Shown here: piece by piece, positions 1 to 15,847 of the stretch
How positions within the stretch are numbered: the stretch's first letter is position 1
Layout of the letters: every line of letters starts with the position of its first letter
Assembly (NCBI GenBank): GCA_030435675.1
Contig: CM059621.1
Coordinates: 17,608,001 to 17,672,000 of the forward strand
Direction: 5' to 3'
Source: Steinernema hermaphroditum
Lineage: Eukaryota > Nematoda > Chromadorea > Rhabditida > Steinernematidae
Length of the DNA stretch: 64,000 nucleotides
The notes under the pieces: generated by a model
The model's input: the letters and a program-made list of their open reading frames with translations, nothing else
Database searches by the model: none
What the model was told of the DNA's origin: nothing
Translations under genes and position numbers: made by a program

Positions 1-3738
<3,738 letters not shown>

Positions 3739-4008
3739 ATTGTTAATTGAGGTCACTTAGAATATTAATTTTCTCCTATGTGCCTGCTAGTAAACTTCCC
3801 AGTAATGGGTTCCTTCTGATCTTTCTCTCTTTCCCACAGCCACCCTCGGCTGTGTCGCCATTTTTCCGTTGCAACGGTGGGACGCTGCTTTCCTTTGGAC
3901 GCCTTTGGATGCTTCTGGCTTCGCGACGTCTTTTGCTCTTAAGAGATATCTTCGGGGAACTCTATTACATGGTTTATTTTATTTGTGTTTTCATCAGGTT
4001 ATGCACGC
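3739..4008. other. AK2 3' flank
   Basis: Sequence between the AK2 stop codon and the repeat element that begins at 4009. No coding potential or clear canonical AATAAA signal was seen. Confidence 0.4.
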
Positions 4009-5136
4009 TAGGGATGCACCGGAACGAAAAAAGACCGAAACCGGAATTCCGAAGCGAACACCGGAACCGGCAGTACAGTGCATATACAGGGTGTGACAAC
4101 ACTACTTATTTTAGCCCAGGACATCTGATATTCGCTGCTAATTAGCTACGCTGCTTGTTAGGGGGACAGGCGCAGAATCCCTAAATACTTTATTTTTGAC
4201 CCGAGCGATTTGCCACTTTCTTCTTATAGTAGACAGTTTGGCGTGTCCGACATCGTCATCTGATGACTCGCTGAGAAGATTTTCGTCGACTGGTCTAAAA
4301 TTCCGACGATGGTGCTCAAAATGCCATGAACACAGACCAATCTAACCCAACTCGTGATAAAAGACAAGAAACAAGTGAATTGAAATTGAGAAAAAATGAA
4401 AAAAAAAATGAGAAATTTAAATTGAGAAATCACGGTAATCAAGACTAGTACAGTGAAATTCCCCTTTTGTGCGATGTGTCTGTGGGCGAGGGGTAGTACT
4501 CCTCCATGCCAGCTAACGAGGCCGGGTTCGAGCCCCAATGAGGCTCTTCAAATTTTTACTTTCAATATTTTCAGTATAGCTGTGTTTATCAGCAGTGGTT
4601 CTAGCTGTGCAACCCTTTGCAGAAATTGGAACTGTTAACCCGAATTTCACTTTTGTGGTGCAGCGGTTTTCAGTTTTGAAATTTGTATTAGCAATTCTGA
4701 CTCCAGCAAAGGTTTATTTGATGCATATTCAGATTCAAGTTATATTTGATGCAAAGCAAGGAGTAGCCTTTGCGCTCGTCTTTCTAAGATCTCCTTTATC
4801 CGTTACACTAGAATTTACTTCGATTTGCAACTATCACTTAGGGTGGTTCCCTTGTGAGTGAGGTTTTTCTCGCTTCAGTTCTTATGAAACCACGTTGAAT
4901 TGAGGATTTTCCTCAATACTCAATCTAAATTCCTTCAACTAGCCCAAGCCTAAGTTTTTCTTAAGTTTTTTTCAGATTTCCGAAGCGCATTTCTCGTATT
5001 TTTACAGCTCCGACCAATTTTGAAGTCCGATCCAAAAGTTTTCGATTTTCAATCGAGAAATCCGCTTTCGGAAATCTAATAATGATCTGGAAAAAAGGCT
5101 GGAAAACGGGAAAAACCGGAACCGGGTGCATCCCTA
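4009..5136. repeat. Putative 1.1-kb element with short terminal inverted repeats
   Basis: The left end reads TAGGGATGCACCGG and the right end CCGGGTGCATCCCTA, so the two ends are inverted copies of one another. Both ends pass inward into GGAACCGG-rich low-complexity sequence. The same terminal sequence recurs at 8348-8510, which argues for a dispersed family. The interior is AT-rich, has no transposase-like frame, and includes a tRNA-like block (4480-4543). No clear target-site duplication was identified. It could be a non-autonomous DNA transposon or simply two nearby copies of a shorter repeat in opposite orientation. Confidence 0.45.
4480..4543 (+). repeat. tRNA-like block with B-box (SINE-like or tRNA relic)
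   Basis: A GGGTTCGAGCCCC motif matches the internal RNA polymerase III B-box of tRNAs and follows a GGCGAGGGGTAG stretch at roughly A-box distance. A complete cloverleaf with a paired acceptor stem was not found, so this is not called as a functional tRNA. Confidence 0.3.
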
Positions 5137-6210
5137 ATACACGCCACTCGAGATGTCACTCCCCAATGAATACAAACTCTGTCCACGAGCCGTTGATCTT
5201 TGGCATACAATCTCAGGGAAGATTTGCAGGTTCCGCCACCAACCTTCTATTTGCGATCGACGTTGGCTTCCTCGAAGCGTTATCTGCAAAATGAAGTGAG
5301 TCATTTTATCGCTTTTTGCCTTCTTCCATCACACTTTTGGATCCTTCCATGAGAGATTCCCAGTGTCAACTTCGGAGAACGATGGGCCGTCCTCGAAAGT
5401 GGAAAATGGTTGATGGGTGGGCAGTTGGAATCGCTTCATTCTTTTACGAATGAGAGGAGCTCGGGTACGCAAATGCCACTGGACACCTGTCAATCTTATT
5501 TCATCCCTTTAGCCGTATTTGTCAAGCTCTCACATTATTGCGATTGGATCAACAGGCTGAATGCAGACATAAAATCGGCATGACGCCTCTTCCGGCGTTC
5601 TGCGTGGACTTCGCGAAGAGTCCAGTGAAGAGATCTCGGTTCAAGACTGCTACTGGACCGACCCAACAGGAATTCTAACGTTCGACACACGCAAGCAGGG
5701 ATACACGGTCTCCCAATGGGCGAGCTATGGATTATGAGCAGTGGCGATCATAAAAATGAATACACCCTCATGTAAGATTGCCAACTAGTATTTTCGCCCA
5801 ATCTTATGGATTTTTAAAACCTTTCAAATGGTCAGACATGGAGAAAGATGATGGGCTTTGTGTGGAGACTCGTCGGCTTCGCTGATCCGAGCGTCTGCTG
5901 GCGTCTTTCTTTTTTTCAGTTCTTCCACAGACATTGATAAGTCGCCGAGAACTGTTGCTGTTGAAACTCGAAATGTCATCAGCGATCATCACCAAATTCA
6001 CAGACCGCGAGTCGCAGCAGGAGATCGACTAGCTAACTGTTACTTTACATGCAGCGCCTCAACACCAATGACTCCACTTCGACATTTCGAGTTTCAGCCT
6101 ATGCTCCTGTGATATGAACGCAAAATAAAATGCATCCGAATCTGAACTGTCTGCCGGTTTTTAGGTTCCACACAATACTCTTATAATCAGCTTACTCTAA
6201 CAATTATTCA
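5137..6210. other. Intergenic sequence
   Basis: About 1.1 kb downstream (3') of the minus-strand protease gene. Only short frames without recognisable domains are present. Confidence 0.4.
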
Positions 6211-7966
6211 TCAGGCTTCAACACCAATGGGTTCCTGTTCAATACCACACGCGTTGACGCCACGAATGAAATGAACATATCCGTTCTCCGTCCCCCACTT
6301 CGGACCCCAACTGTTCTTAACGATCCAGTACTTCGTTCCGTTCTCATTTGTACCGTATCCAGTGACAAGAAGCGCATGCAGTCCGATGACCTAAAAGCAT
6401 AAACTCGTAAAGGAGCCACTGAGTGAAAGAACCTTGTTCTTGCAGTCATATTCCGACGGATGGAATACTCCCGATTTGTAGGAGAGCATGTCCTTCGTAA
6501 CGCTGATTCCTATGTTGACAGGGCCGAAGTTGAGGAGCCAGTCGATTATCGAATTTTCATCGGGGTGGATAAAGTAGGCGTACTTGATTTTCGTCGTTTC
6601 GCCTTCGAGGGAGCACGTGTTCTGGCGATGGGCGACATAGGGATAAGCGTCTTCCGTCATGAGGCCGTGTTCGTGGACAAAACTAAAGAAAATTTGAATT
6701 GTAAAATCAGAGACAATTCCAACACGACACGAAAAGCCCTTGAGATCATTTAGTCTTACCTGAACGACTTATCCAGGTCACCTCCGTTGCAAGCGTTGTT
6801 CTCTAAGTTGCAGTCCAGGAGCTCTTGCTCAGACAGGCTCGTCAAATTGTTATGAGTGATGGCATAGGCAGATTCTACTGTAGCCGCGGTAGCGAACGCC
6901 CAACAAGATCCACACTTTCCTTGGGCTTTGACGGGAGTGACAACTCCTTTATCTCTCCAGTCAAAAAAGTCAGGAATGGCGCTCACTGTTTTCTTCAGCG
7001 AATTCGAATGTTTAGGTTGGGCTTGGATAAATTTGGCGTCCTTGTGGAGTTTCTCATAGAAGTCGTTAGCTAGAAGCATGGCCTTTATCTCCTCCTCTGT
7101 CCAGTCGGTGAATTCGTTCTCTTCGAACTCGGTCTCATCGATGTTTCTGTTGAGGTTGGCAATGAACTGAGTGTTTTCCAAGTAGGCTGAGTGACGTTGT
7201 CGCGCTTCGAAGTTCGTGAGATCGGTGATCTTTTCGGAGAATCTGTAAAGAGACACTGCTTTCTAGAATCACTGACAGGATATTTGGGCACCATACAATA
7301 GTCCATAATTTCGGAGTACTCCAAATGGCATTCTTTTGTTACTGATTTGAATATTGCGCTCATAGAGCTCATATTTAAAAATAGAAACCTCTTCGAAACC
7401 ATAGTAGTAATGGACCCTCATTATGTTCCGGTTAGCCTGAGTGTTCTTTCAAAATAAGCTCAAAAATAAGTTTGATACTTTACCCAAACTGCTCGTTTTC
7501 TGTAGCCATCTTACGCGCTTTTTGATGATGGCACACAAAATATGTATGTGTGTAAGACAGTGGATATATGCCGAAAACCAGGGCGTAAATATGCATTGGC
7601 TTTCAAAGGCTTAGGTCCCAGTGCAAGGCCGTTAATCAAATTCGCCGGCGACACGCCTTCTTTCATATGAGCATAATGGTAGGGTTCATGTAACCACTTT
7701 ATTAAGGTTTACCTCTGAAGGTAATTGTAGTAGTCGGAGACGGGAGCGGCGGCGCGGTCCTGTTTAAAAGCTCCATCGTGAACTTCTTTGTTCAAAGTGG
7801 CGTGGAAGAGAAGAGCAGCCAGAAGAACGAGACACCCGGTGAGAATAACCAGACAAATGACGAGACGTCTGATAATGCGGGAGGTGCGTTCGAAAAGCGA
7901 ATCCCTAAATGGCCCTTTCCTGGGATGTTCCTGACTGAAAAGCTTACCACAGCAGAACCTGCTCAT
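6211..7966 (-). CDS. Membrane-anchored papain-family cysteine protease (copy A)
   Basis: A C1A cysteine peptidase of cathepsin L/F type, predicted as a type II membrane protein. Minus-strand exons 7966-7713, 7242-6760, 6682-6433 and 6390-6211 join in phase to 388 residues. Residues 1-34 are basic and cytoplasmic with a Cys pair (FCCG), followed by a hydrophobic span at about 35-55. An I29-like propeptide follows ([15 protein letters not shown]), then the mature domain. The triad is complete: Cys198 in GKCGSCWAF, His334 in GLHALLV and Asn355 in VKNSWG, with the oxyanion Gln just before GKCG. Compared with copies B-D it lies on the other strand, lacks the YGS motif in the tail, and lacks the intron between propeptide and active-site exon. 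Family is certain; the substrate and compartment are unknown. Confidence 0.88.
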
Positions 7967-9479
7967 CGTTGATGAGATTTTGATGGCTTTCGCTCTTCAT
8001 CACCGACGACGCACTCAGACGGTCTCGTCACCAGAGTAAATCTAGTGAAGAACAAGAACTGATAATGGTGGGTGAGCAGACAGCCAAGAAGGGCTTATCG
8101 TCGTCCAAACTCATCGCAAAAAGCGATAAGAACAAGAGTTTCGCCTTCGCAGCAGTTTTTTGTTTAACAGCGACGTTGGTGACAGGCACGAAAAAAGTGC
8201 CTACGCAGGAGATCTTTGTTTATAAACACATTGCAAATTAGAGCCTTCCAACCAGCATCGAATGTCAACTAAAATTGCCAACAAATTGCCATTTAGAAAA
8301 AATAAGAGATAGGGTGGTGACCTGAAATAATTCTAATGGGTTGGCACTTGGGATGCACCCGGTTCCGGTTCCGGATTTTCCGGCTTTCTGGCTTTTTTCG
8401 CCGGGATTCCAGTGCTGGTGCCGTTTTTTTCGTTCCGCTGCATCCCTAGTTCCGGTTTTCCGGCTTTTTTTTGCGCCGGAATTCGGGCTCCGGTGTCGGT
8501 TTTTTTTTCTCATCCATAAGCGACGATATCAGAGGAAACCATTCAGAATGAGTCGTAAAGAAGTCGAAAACCGGACAAAAAACATTTCTCGACTTTACAC
8601 CCCGCATATTCTACAGATGAGAAATCCGGGTGTTGTTCTAAAAGTGGGCTGATGTGATCACGTACCAAAGGTATCCTGTACCATGGGTGAAATAAATATG
8701 TTTTACGTAATCAAATCATTTATAAACGTGTCCCATTTTAAATGCGCCGACTTCCTATATCTCGTCCATTACCACATTACCGCCCAGGCGGAGGGATATC
8801 TTCGGTTCAACCGGTAAACATATGAAAGACGTTGGGGTACGCGTCCTGACGCGAAATTGGCGCTATTAGTAAGAATTAGATGTTCGCTCATATATAGTCT
8901 ATTTTTTTCGAACTCCACAAAAGCGATCAATCACCGCGCGGCGAGACCGAGAATTCGCTCCAGCACATTGAAGAAACCACTCCTGTGGTCGATTGTTGAC
9001 TTTTGTTTTTGCTTATTAATACTGTAGTAAGAAACGGACACAGAGCCGTTATTTTTTAAATTCAAGTGCTGTTGTCATGTGGCATATGCTTATCGTGCTT
9101 GTCTCATGTTTAATTCACATTTCTTCTTCTTTTCAATGCAACCTTCGTGTTCCATTGATAATCAATATCAATTTCACTGTCAACGTGCATAAGGAGCGAA
9201 ATCAGTCGCCGTAAACTAATTAAATTTCTAATTAAATTAAATCATTTTACGTGTAAATTCCCCCTCAAGGTCATTGTTGATCAAGTGTCGTAATCCTCGT
9301 GTTTTCCAGTGGAAAAGCCTCGATTTCCTCTCACCTCCCCCTTTCCCTGTGTTGTAATAGTCGCCGAGTGGAGGTTCGTTCTCTATTCATGTGGTACTGT
9401 GTCTGCTTTTCTGCAAAAACGAGTCTTAGAAAGTCACTCTGTAAATCAGCCACTTGCAGAACTCCTCTCGTAAGAAGCA
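7967..9479. other. Divergent promoter region between protease A and AK1
   Basis: About 1.5 kb separating divergently transcribed genes. It contains the repeat at 8348-8510 and otherwise AT-rich sequence without supported coding exons. Confidence 0.4.
8348..8510. repeat. Second copy of the GGATGCACCGG-type repeat
   Basis: The sequence GGGATGCACCCGGTTCCGG begins at 8350, and an opposing CTGCATCCCTAGTTCCGG block lies near 8438. Both are followed by runs of CCGGCTTTTTT type. The GATGCACCGG core is shared with both ends of the element at 4009-5136. Confidence 0.5.
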
Positions 9480-10425
9480 ATGGCTCCTGCCGTCGAACGC
9501 AAGAAGATCGATCTCGCGCCTTTGAAGGCCGCCAACGTGCCCATCTTCTTCATCGTCGGTGGACCTGGATCTGGCAAGGGAACGCAGTGTGAGAAGATCG
9601 TCACTAAGTACGGATTGACGCATTTGAGTTCTGGTGATCTGCTTCGTGCAGAAGTGAAGTCCGGTTCACCGCGTGGCACACAGCTCACGAAGATCATGGA
9701 GGCTGGAGAACTTGTGCCTTTAGTAAGTTTCATGTCAGTTTCAGCTGTGAATTTCAATTTACGCATTTGTCGGTTTCTACAAATTTTAGTTCCAGCATGG
9801 AGCTATACATGACTACCATGATATGTGAACGAAAAAGCTTTTTTCACTCACCTTTGATCGAGATGTGTGTTAATTTCACTGGGAGTTGGCTTGTACAGTG
9901 AAACCAGTGAGAACAGGCGGTTCACATAATTACTGCGTCTTCCTTTCTCACTGTTCCCCTCTGGAGCCCGCTGTTGACTGGAGCACCAGTGATATCAAAG
10001 TGTTCAAACGTTCGTAAGTAATGTCGCCTTTTTAGGAAGTCGTCCTGGATCTGATCAAAGAAGCAATGCTAGAAGCGATCAAGAAGGGAAGCAAGGGCTT
10101 CCTCATCGATGGCTACCCGCGCGAAGTTAAGCAAGGCGAACAGTTCGAAGCGGAGATCCAACCAGCGAAGCTCGTTATCTTCTTCGAGGTCAGTGAGGAA
10201 ACGCTCGTGAAGCGTCTGCTGAAGCGTGCGGAGACGAGTGGCCGTGCCGACGACAACATGGACACGATTAAGAAGCGCCTATACACCTTCAACAACGCTA
10301 CTACACCCGTCGTCTCCCATTATGAGAAGCAGGGAAAGCTCGTCCGGATCAAGGCTGAGGGCACGATAGACGAGATCTTCTCCGTCGTCACTTCGCACGT
10401 TGACAAGTCCGTTTCCAGCAAATAG
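9480..10425 (+). CDS. AK1: Adenylate kinase, AK1 type (cytosolic/short form)
   Basis: A short-form adenylate kinase (UMP/CMP-AK family) for cytosolic AMP + ATP exchange. Two exons, 9480-9722 and 10036-10425, join in phase to 210 residues. The P-loop [10 protein letters not shown] is at residues 27-36, [12 protein letters not shown] forms the NMP-binding start, [11 protein letters not shown] is the Walker-B-like segment, and [12 protein letters not shown] is the short lid. The long AK2 lid is absent, which separates it from the gene at 1869-3738. The ATG at 9480 is the only start preserving the usual N-terminus; CTTGCAG ending at 9459 could be a trans-splice acceptor. UMP-CMP kinase is the main alternative, but the length and sequence favour AK1. 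Confidence 0.92.
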
Positions 10426-11281
10426 ACAAATGACCAAATATCTATTGTAAAATGTATTGTTAAGTTGGAAGCGGGTCACTCAGTAAAGATCTTTTATTTT
10501 CACAATTTTTACACCGTAGGTGTAATAGATGGGCGCGTTGTTGCTTGCAGTGAACCCTCCCCCACACTATGATTGGATTAATGCCTACCTAATGCACAAT
10601 TATTATCATAGGAGGCCGATTTATCAAAACATAAAGAAATCGCAAAAAGATGGTCTTGCCGGATCACCATATTCTGTTAATTCCAACGTTTCTAATATCC
10701 CTGCGTGGCGCCTTCGATTGCTGTGGATCGGATCGGGGGTTTAGAGACGAGCGCCAGCCGACGCACCACTTTTACCCGAGTCCCTTAAAGGCACATCCGT
10801 TCTCAGAGGACCAGAATGGCTAATAGGGCTAGGAATATTACAAGAAGAGAAAAGAGATAATCTTGTTGGAAAACTCCGTCTTCCCAACAAGTCACTAACA
10901 TGATGACCAAAAAATAAATAATGTTCTTAAAATTGCTAAAATATTGCATCTTCAACGCAATACACCAAGTCTTCTTCCAAACAAGTTTGTTTCTAGATTT
11001 TTTAAAGCTGCAATTTTGGATATAATTTTGGGTCTCTACATCGCAGCATTTCGTCATGTCATCTGGTTCATCGTTCGTCAAATTCAGCGATGCTCGGATT
11101 TTCTCTGCAAGTATTTGTTCAATTATTGATAAAATCGTACATTTGTTTACATTTGCGTTAGTCACTAAGCCTAAAAACTTTAAATATGAATATACACCGC
11201 ATGAGGGTTAGCCTTTGTTTGCTCGCACCACCTGACATCACAGGTTTAGTCTTTGAAGAAGAGCAGACCTCTTTCACAAGC
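10426..11281. other. Intergenic sequence upstream of protease B
   Basis: About 0.86 kb. An open frame on the minus strand at 10803-11165 is AT-rich and hydrophobic without family resemblance and was not called. A CAGGTTTAG acceptor-like site near 11249 may mark the 5' end of the next mRNA. Confidence 0.4.
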
Positions 11282-13131
11282 ATGGAGGCTGCTCAAGACT
11301 ACGGTAGTACTGACCAACTGATCAACGCGGATCGTCAACTGAAGTTTTCATGGTTCGATTTGTTGTATTCCAGTGCGAGACAAGAATCATTTAGGGGATT
11401 CGATTACGTTGATAAGACTCTTAAAAAAGTGAAGATCTTCGTTGCCATTACCGTATTTTTCTTCCTGCTTGTGCTTCTTCTCAATGCCGCGTAAGTGGAA
11501 GGTCCAAAAGGCGGACAACTAGCAATCTCAGCGAGACCTGGATGTTTAGGAATTGTTTCTAAATCGCCTAAATGTTTATAGTCATACTCATTCATTATTT
11601 GGGGTCCGGTCCGTATTTGGCGGACTATGCAGCCACACATGAATGATATTTAAAAAAAAATTATGGATATATCTCCAAGAAATATTCGGAAAACGGAGTC
11701 CGAACAAATTCTCTGATGGTGACAGCTTCATTCTTGTCCTTTTATCTAAAAACGTTATGAAATGTCGCATAGCTATAATCGAAAAATCGGCCTGCTAAAC
11801 AACAATCTTTTTAGATCGCTTGTCCTCGTTGCGCTAAGCCTTTTCAAACCCGACCCGCCGTGTCATCCCCTCAATGGCTCACATACAACGTTGACATATG
11901 AAAACTACTTGCAACAGTTTGTTGTGTAAACCGGCATATCAACTTCAGCCGTATTTAGATTCCATACGAACATCTCAACACATCAAAGAGCTTTCGAAAG
12001 GCTGCACAATTACAAGAAATCAGTGAGATTCATTCAAGAACTGAATGCCAAGTCGAATGTAACAACTTTTGGGCTGACCAAATTCGCTGACTGGAGCGAC
12101 GAGGAGATCAGGACGGTGAGTTTAAAAGGTGAAACTAACTTTCAGGACGGAAATAGGAAGCATCTTATTCTGTTCTCTTTTGTTTTGCTCTCTACATAGT
12201 TCTCTTAACATTATTTGTATCAATAACTATTATAGGAAAATATGGACAAATATTTGGGTTTTAGATGCTTTTACCGAGTGCACTGAACACCACTGAGCTG
12301 CTGGAACGTGGCGTCTTGAATATGACCCTCCCCCCTCTCCCGCTCAACCAGAACAACGAGTCGGAAAGTTTCGACTGGCGCACTCGAAAGGTTATCACAG
12401 AAGTCAAGAACCAGGGCCTTTGTGGATCATGTTGGGCGTTTGCCGCTACAGGAGTGGTTGAGGCCGCCAATGCAATCGCCTCAGGATCCGCCCCGATTAG
12501 TCTATCCGAGCAAGAGTTGGTTGACTGTGATACCGCCAATGTAGGATGTTTTGGAGGAAGCGTAATCGAGGCATTGTTGTAAGTTTTTGCACACAACTAG
12601 GCCTAATAATGAGGCTAAAATGGAGAAACAACTTTCTAGGTACATCAAAATAAACGGTTCCATGTCGGAGGAGTCCTACCCTTACGAAGGAGCAAGGGGT
12701 CCGTGTCGAAAGGACGGTTATGTTTCCACAATAACGGCAATCATCTGGGTTGAAAACACGGAGAAAGCGCTCATTAACTGGCTGCACTACTACGGTCCCT
12801 TTACGATTTCTCTGGCAGTGACAAAAGACTTCTTCTATTATACATCGGGTGTTTATGTGCCACAGGACGACTGCAGCGACATCACAAAGGTTTCATTTTA
12901 CATTAGTTATATACTTTGACATAACATTGATCGGTTCAGATTGTCGGCTATCACGCGATGCTCGTAGTGGGGTACGGTATCGACGAGACTGGAGTGAAAT
13001 ACTGGATTGTGAAGAACAGTTGGGGCGAGAAGTGGGGCATGAACGGATACGTCAACTACATTCGAGGACAGAACGCCTGTGGCATCCGAGAAATCGCCAT
13101 TGCTGCCTACGGATCAGGTTCATTGCCTTAA
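11282..13131 (+). CDS. Membrane-anchored papain-family cysteine protease (copy B)
   Basis: First of three tandem plus-strand cathepsin-like genes. Exons 11282-11490, 11815-11916, 11959-12115, 12265-12578, 12640-12889 and 12940-13131 join in phase to 407 residues. A cytoplasmic tail starting [14 protein letters not shown] precedes a hydrophobic span at about 52-77 (type II topology). The inhibitor-type propeptide ends [11 protein letters not shown], and the peptidase domain carries Cys212 (GLCGSCWAF), His349 and Asn370 (VKNSWG), so it should be catalytically competent. The 314-bp exon 12265-12578 holding the active-site Cys has the same length and phase as in copies C and D. The exon 2 donor is a weak GTTTGT, chosen because it alone preserves frame and gives YLQQF, aligning with YLQRF (A) and YLKRF (C). 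Confidence 0.87.
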
Positions 13132-14065
13132 TTGTCTGTGTTGCATACACATTGATGACATACCCATTCTAATATCCTATTCGATAACTCACTTGTATTG
13201 AAGAAAAACAGCAAATAAGGCCTTCTCATGGGTAAACAAATGAAGCCTTCTGAGAGTGGGCATTTAAAGGTGCCCCAACCGATAAAATGCTGCACGCTAG
13301 TAGTGCTCGTGGAATGTATTGGGTTGGCGCATTGAAAATGGGACACTTTTACGTTTTTTTACTTCTACAGACTCTAAAACGTTTTATTGTTGTAGTGAAA
13401 AGATGACACATGACCAAATGGCAGTACTGAAATTCACAGCGATACAAAAACGCGGCTGAACATCAAGATATGATATCTTCATGTCCTTGGTGTCCTGATT
13501 GCTCCCAAAATACCAGCGGTCGTCTATCAGATGGTGTCGATCCGTGTACAGGGTGTTCCATAACCTCTGCAACGCCTAAAAGCGAGCATATCTCGCAGAA
13601 AATTCAATGGATTTGCGAAAAATCGGTATACGTATAAACTAGAACCCGGAGAACAATAATCTGTAACGATTGTTCGAAATCGCCACTTTCAGAGGAAAAC
13701 GGCTTCGAGAAGTTTCCTAAAATTCTTTTTCGTGGCCTCCAACATTATCAGTAATGCAATACACAAGTCGTCAATCATAGTGTGGGGTGGGAATTAACTG
13801 TAGTTTACAACGCGCCCATCGATTTCACCGAGGACGTAAATAAGGCGAAACTCTAAGATTTTTACACTATGCGAAATTTTCAATGACTCAATCCAATACC
13901 TTCTTAGTGTGACCATTCGTCGCCGACATTCACCTGAATCACCGCCGAAAAAAAACTATAAATGCCCAACAAGAACTGACATCGCTGCTACTGATAAGCA
14001 CTCGCACTCGCAGGGCACTCGGTCGCATCTCTTCTCTCCTAATTGGTCCGTTAAACATTTCAGCG
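13132..14065. other. Intergenic sequence between proteases B and C
   Basis: About 0.93 kb with no supported coding exon. It ends in AAACATTTCAG (to 14063), an acceptor-like site two bases before the ATG of copy C. Confidence 0.45.
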
Positions 14066-15677
14066 ATGAAGGACTACGGGAGTGCCGAGTTCCTTCTCAA
14101 AGAACAACTTGAGCAAGAGAAATGGTAACGGTTCTTATTTGCCCGTAGCTTTCTATTTCTCTTTAGGCGTCGCTTCGAGAACATTTTACAGAGGCTGAAG
14201 ACAGCAGTCGTCATACTGTTCGCTCTTCTTATCGCCGTACTTCTTCTCAATGTCGCGTTGGTCACCGAACTTTTGCGATGTGAACGCATTTCGATGATAT
14301 TTTAGATCTATTTATCTTGTCGCAAAGGCTTCGGGCAGTCTCCAGAATCTCAGTGCGTTGGACGGCTATCAGAAGTATTTGAAAAGGCACGTTGTTTAGA
14401 CTCGAGTAAAAATTTAAAAGTTCGTTGAGAAGTTAATAAGTATCGGAGTGATTTTAAAGATCATTGCCTGAAGTCCGATGCCCAATCACAAAGTATCTTT
14501 CAGATTCCCCGAAAAGGCTACCTCAGGCCGAAAGAGTTTGGACAGGTTCCAAATCTACGATAACAAGCTTAAAATCATAAAAGAGCTGAATGACCGTCTT
14601 GACGACACTGAGTTCGAGGACAATAGGTTCACCGATTGGAGCGACGAAGAGATTAGAAAGGTGTGATTCATTGAAAGATCCCAATCTAAAACCGGATCTA
14701 GATTCTATTACCTCTGGATTTTGATCTGAACAACTTAAAAAACGACACCTTCTTGAATAGCACTCATAGTGGATTCTTTACTGCAAGCCGTTCCACAGCT
14801 GGAACCTTCGACTGGAGGACAAAAAATGTCATTGCTGCGGTTAAGGACCAAGGACAATGCGGATCGTGTTGGGCGTTCGCCACCACCGGACTTGTCGAGG
14901 CGATGAACGCTATATCGAAAAGTGTCGCCCCCATCAGCTTATCGGAACAAGAGTTAGTTGACTGTGACACGATCGATAAGGGATGCGAGGGTGGAAATGT
15001 TGGATACGCAGTGAGGTACGTACAAATCATATGGACACAAGAATCTTCATCCAATGCGGAAGGAGTATTTTGCCCATTTTACGTTGGGTGAACCATAGCT
15101 CCAGTGGCTTTCCTATTCTTCACCGATGCACAAACGTTTGCATTCAGATATGTTTACCAGAAAGGTCTCATGACCGAGCAGTCCTACCCATACCAACACT
15201 CAAAAGGAACGTGCCGCAAATCAGGCTTCGTCTCCAAAATCACAAACGCCTATCTGCTCAAGAGAGATGAAGCGCATCTCGTCGACTGGCTCACGCACCG
15301 TGGTCCTTTCACAGTGAGTATCAACGTGACCAACGACTTGATGTACTACAAAACGGGAGTATTCCAACCACAAGCCGACGACTGTGTGAACAAGGTACAA
15401 TAGATTTCTTGATAGGGACTGAATTTAATATTTTGGGAATATCATTTGTGCACATTTCGGAAGGCGCTTTCATTTCTTAGTTTTTTATACATTGCAGCCC
15501 ATCGGTCGTCATGCTCTTCTCGTGGTCGGTTACGGTACTAACGCCAAAGGAGTGAAGTACTGGATAGTCAAGAACAGCTGGGGCTCAAGTTGGGGAACCG
15601 AAAACGGCTATCTCTACTTTGTTCGTGGTCAGAATGCATGTGGAATCGAAGAATTTCCAATCGGAGCTCTAGCGTGA
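14066..15677 (+). CDS. Membrane-anchored papain-family cysteine protease (copy C)
   Basis: Exons 14066-14124, 14167-14256, 14306-14386, 14504-14660, 14702-15015, 15148-15394 and 15498-15677 join in phase to 375 residues. The short tail [11 protein letters not shown] is followed by a membrane span at about 33-55 and an I29-like propeptide with [11 protein letters not shown]. Cys185 (GQCGSCWAF), His321 (GRHALLV) and Asn342 (VKNSWG) make a complete catalytic set. The third intron must use a GC donor (AAAAG/GCACGT at 14387) to keep the frame that the paralogues show. The start follows a TTTCAG acceptor by two bases, a typical trans-spliced arrangement. An AATAAA signal is at 15694-15699. Copy D starts only 170 bp beyond the stop, suggesting co-transcription. 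Confidence 0.87.
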
Positions 15678-15847
15678 TTTAATGCCTAAAGCAAATAAAG
15701 ATTAAATGTTACCATATTCTAGGTTAAGCCAAAAAAATATCAGAATTTGAATCATTTTTGTTTGTTTGTGAAGAGAAGTCATCGCATCGAAAAGCTCAGC
15801 TTTTTATTCTTCCATTGGAAAAGGCTGCCAGGTGGTTTGCCAACACC
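15678..15847 (+). promoter_or_regulatory. Operon-like intercistronic region between proteases C and D
   Basis: The gap holds AATAAA (15694-15699), then a T-rich stretch around 15752-15770, then AG dinucleotides such as GCTGCCAG (about 15831) before the ATG of copy D at 15848. This order and spacing resemble the poly(A) signal, U-rich element and SL2 acceptor of nematode operons. It is a pattern match only. Confidence 0.4.
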
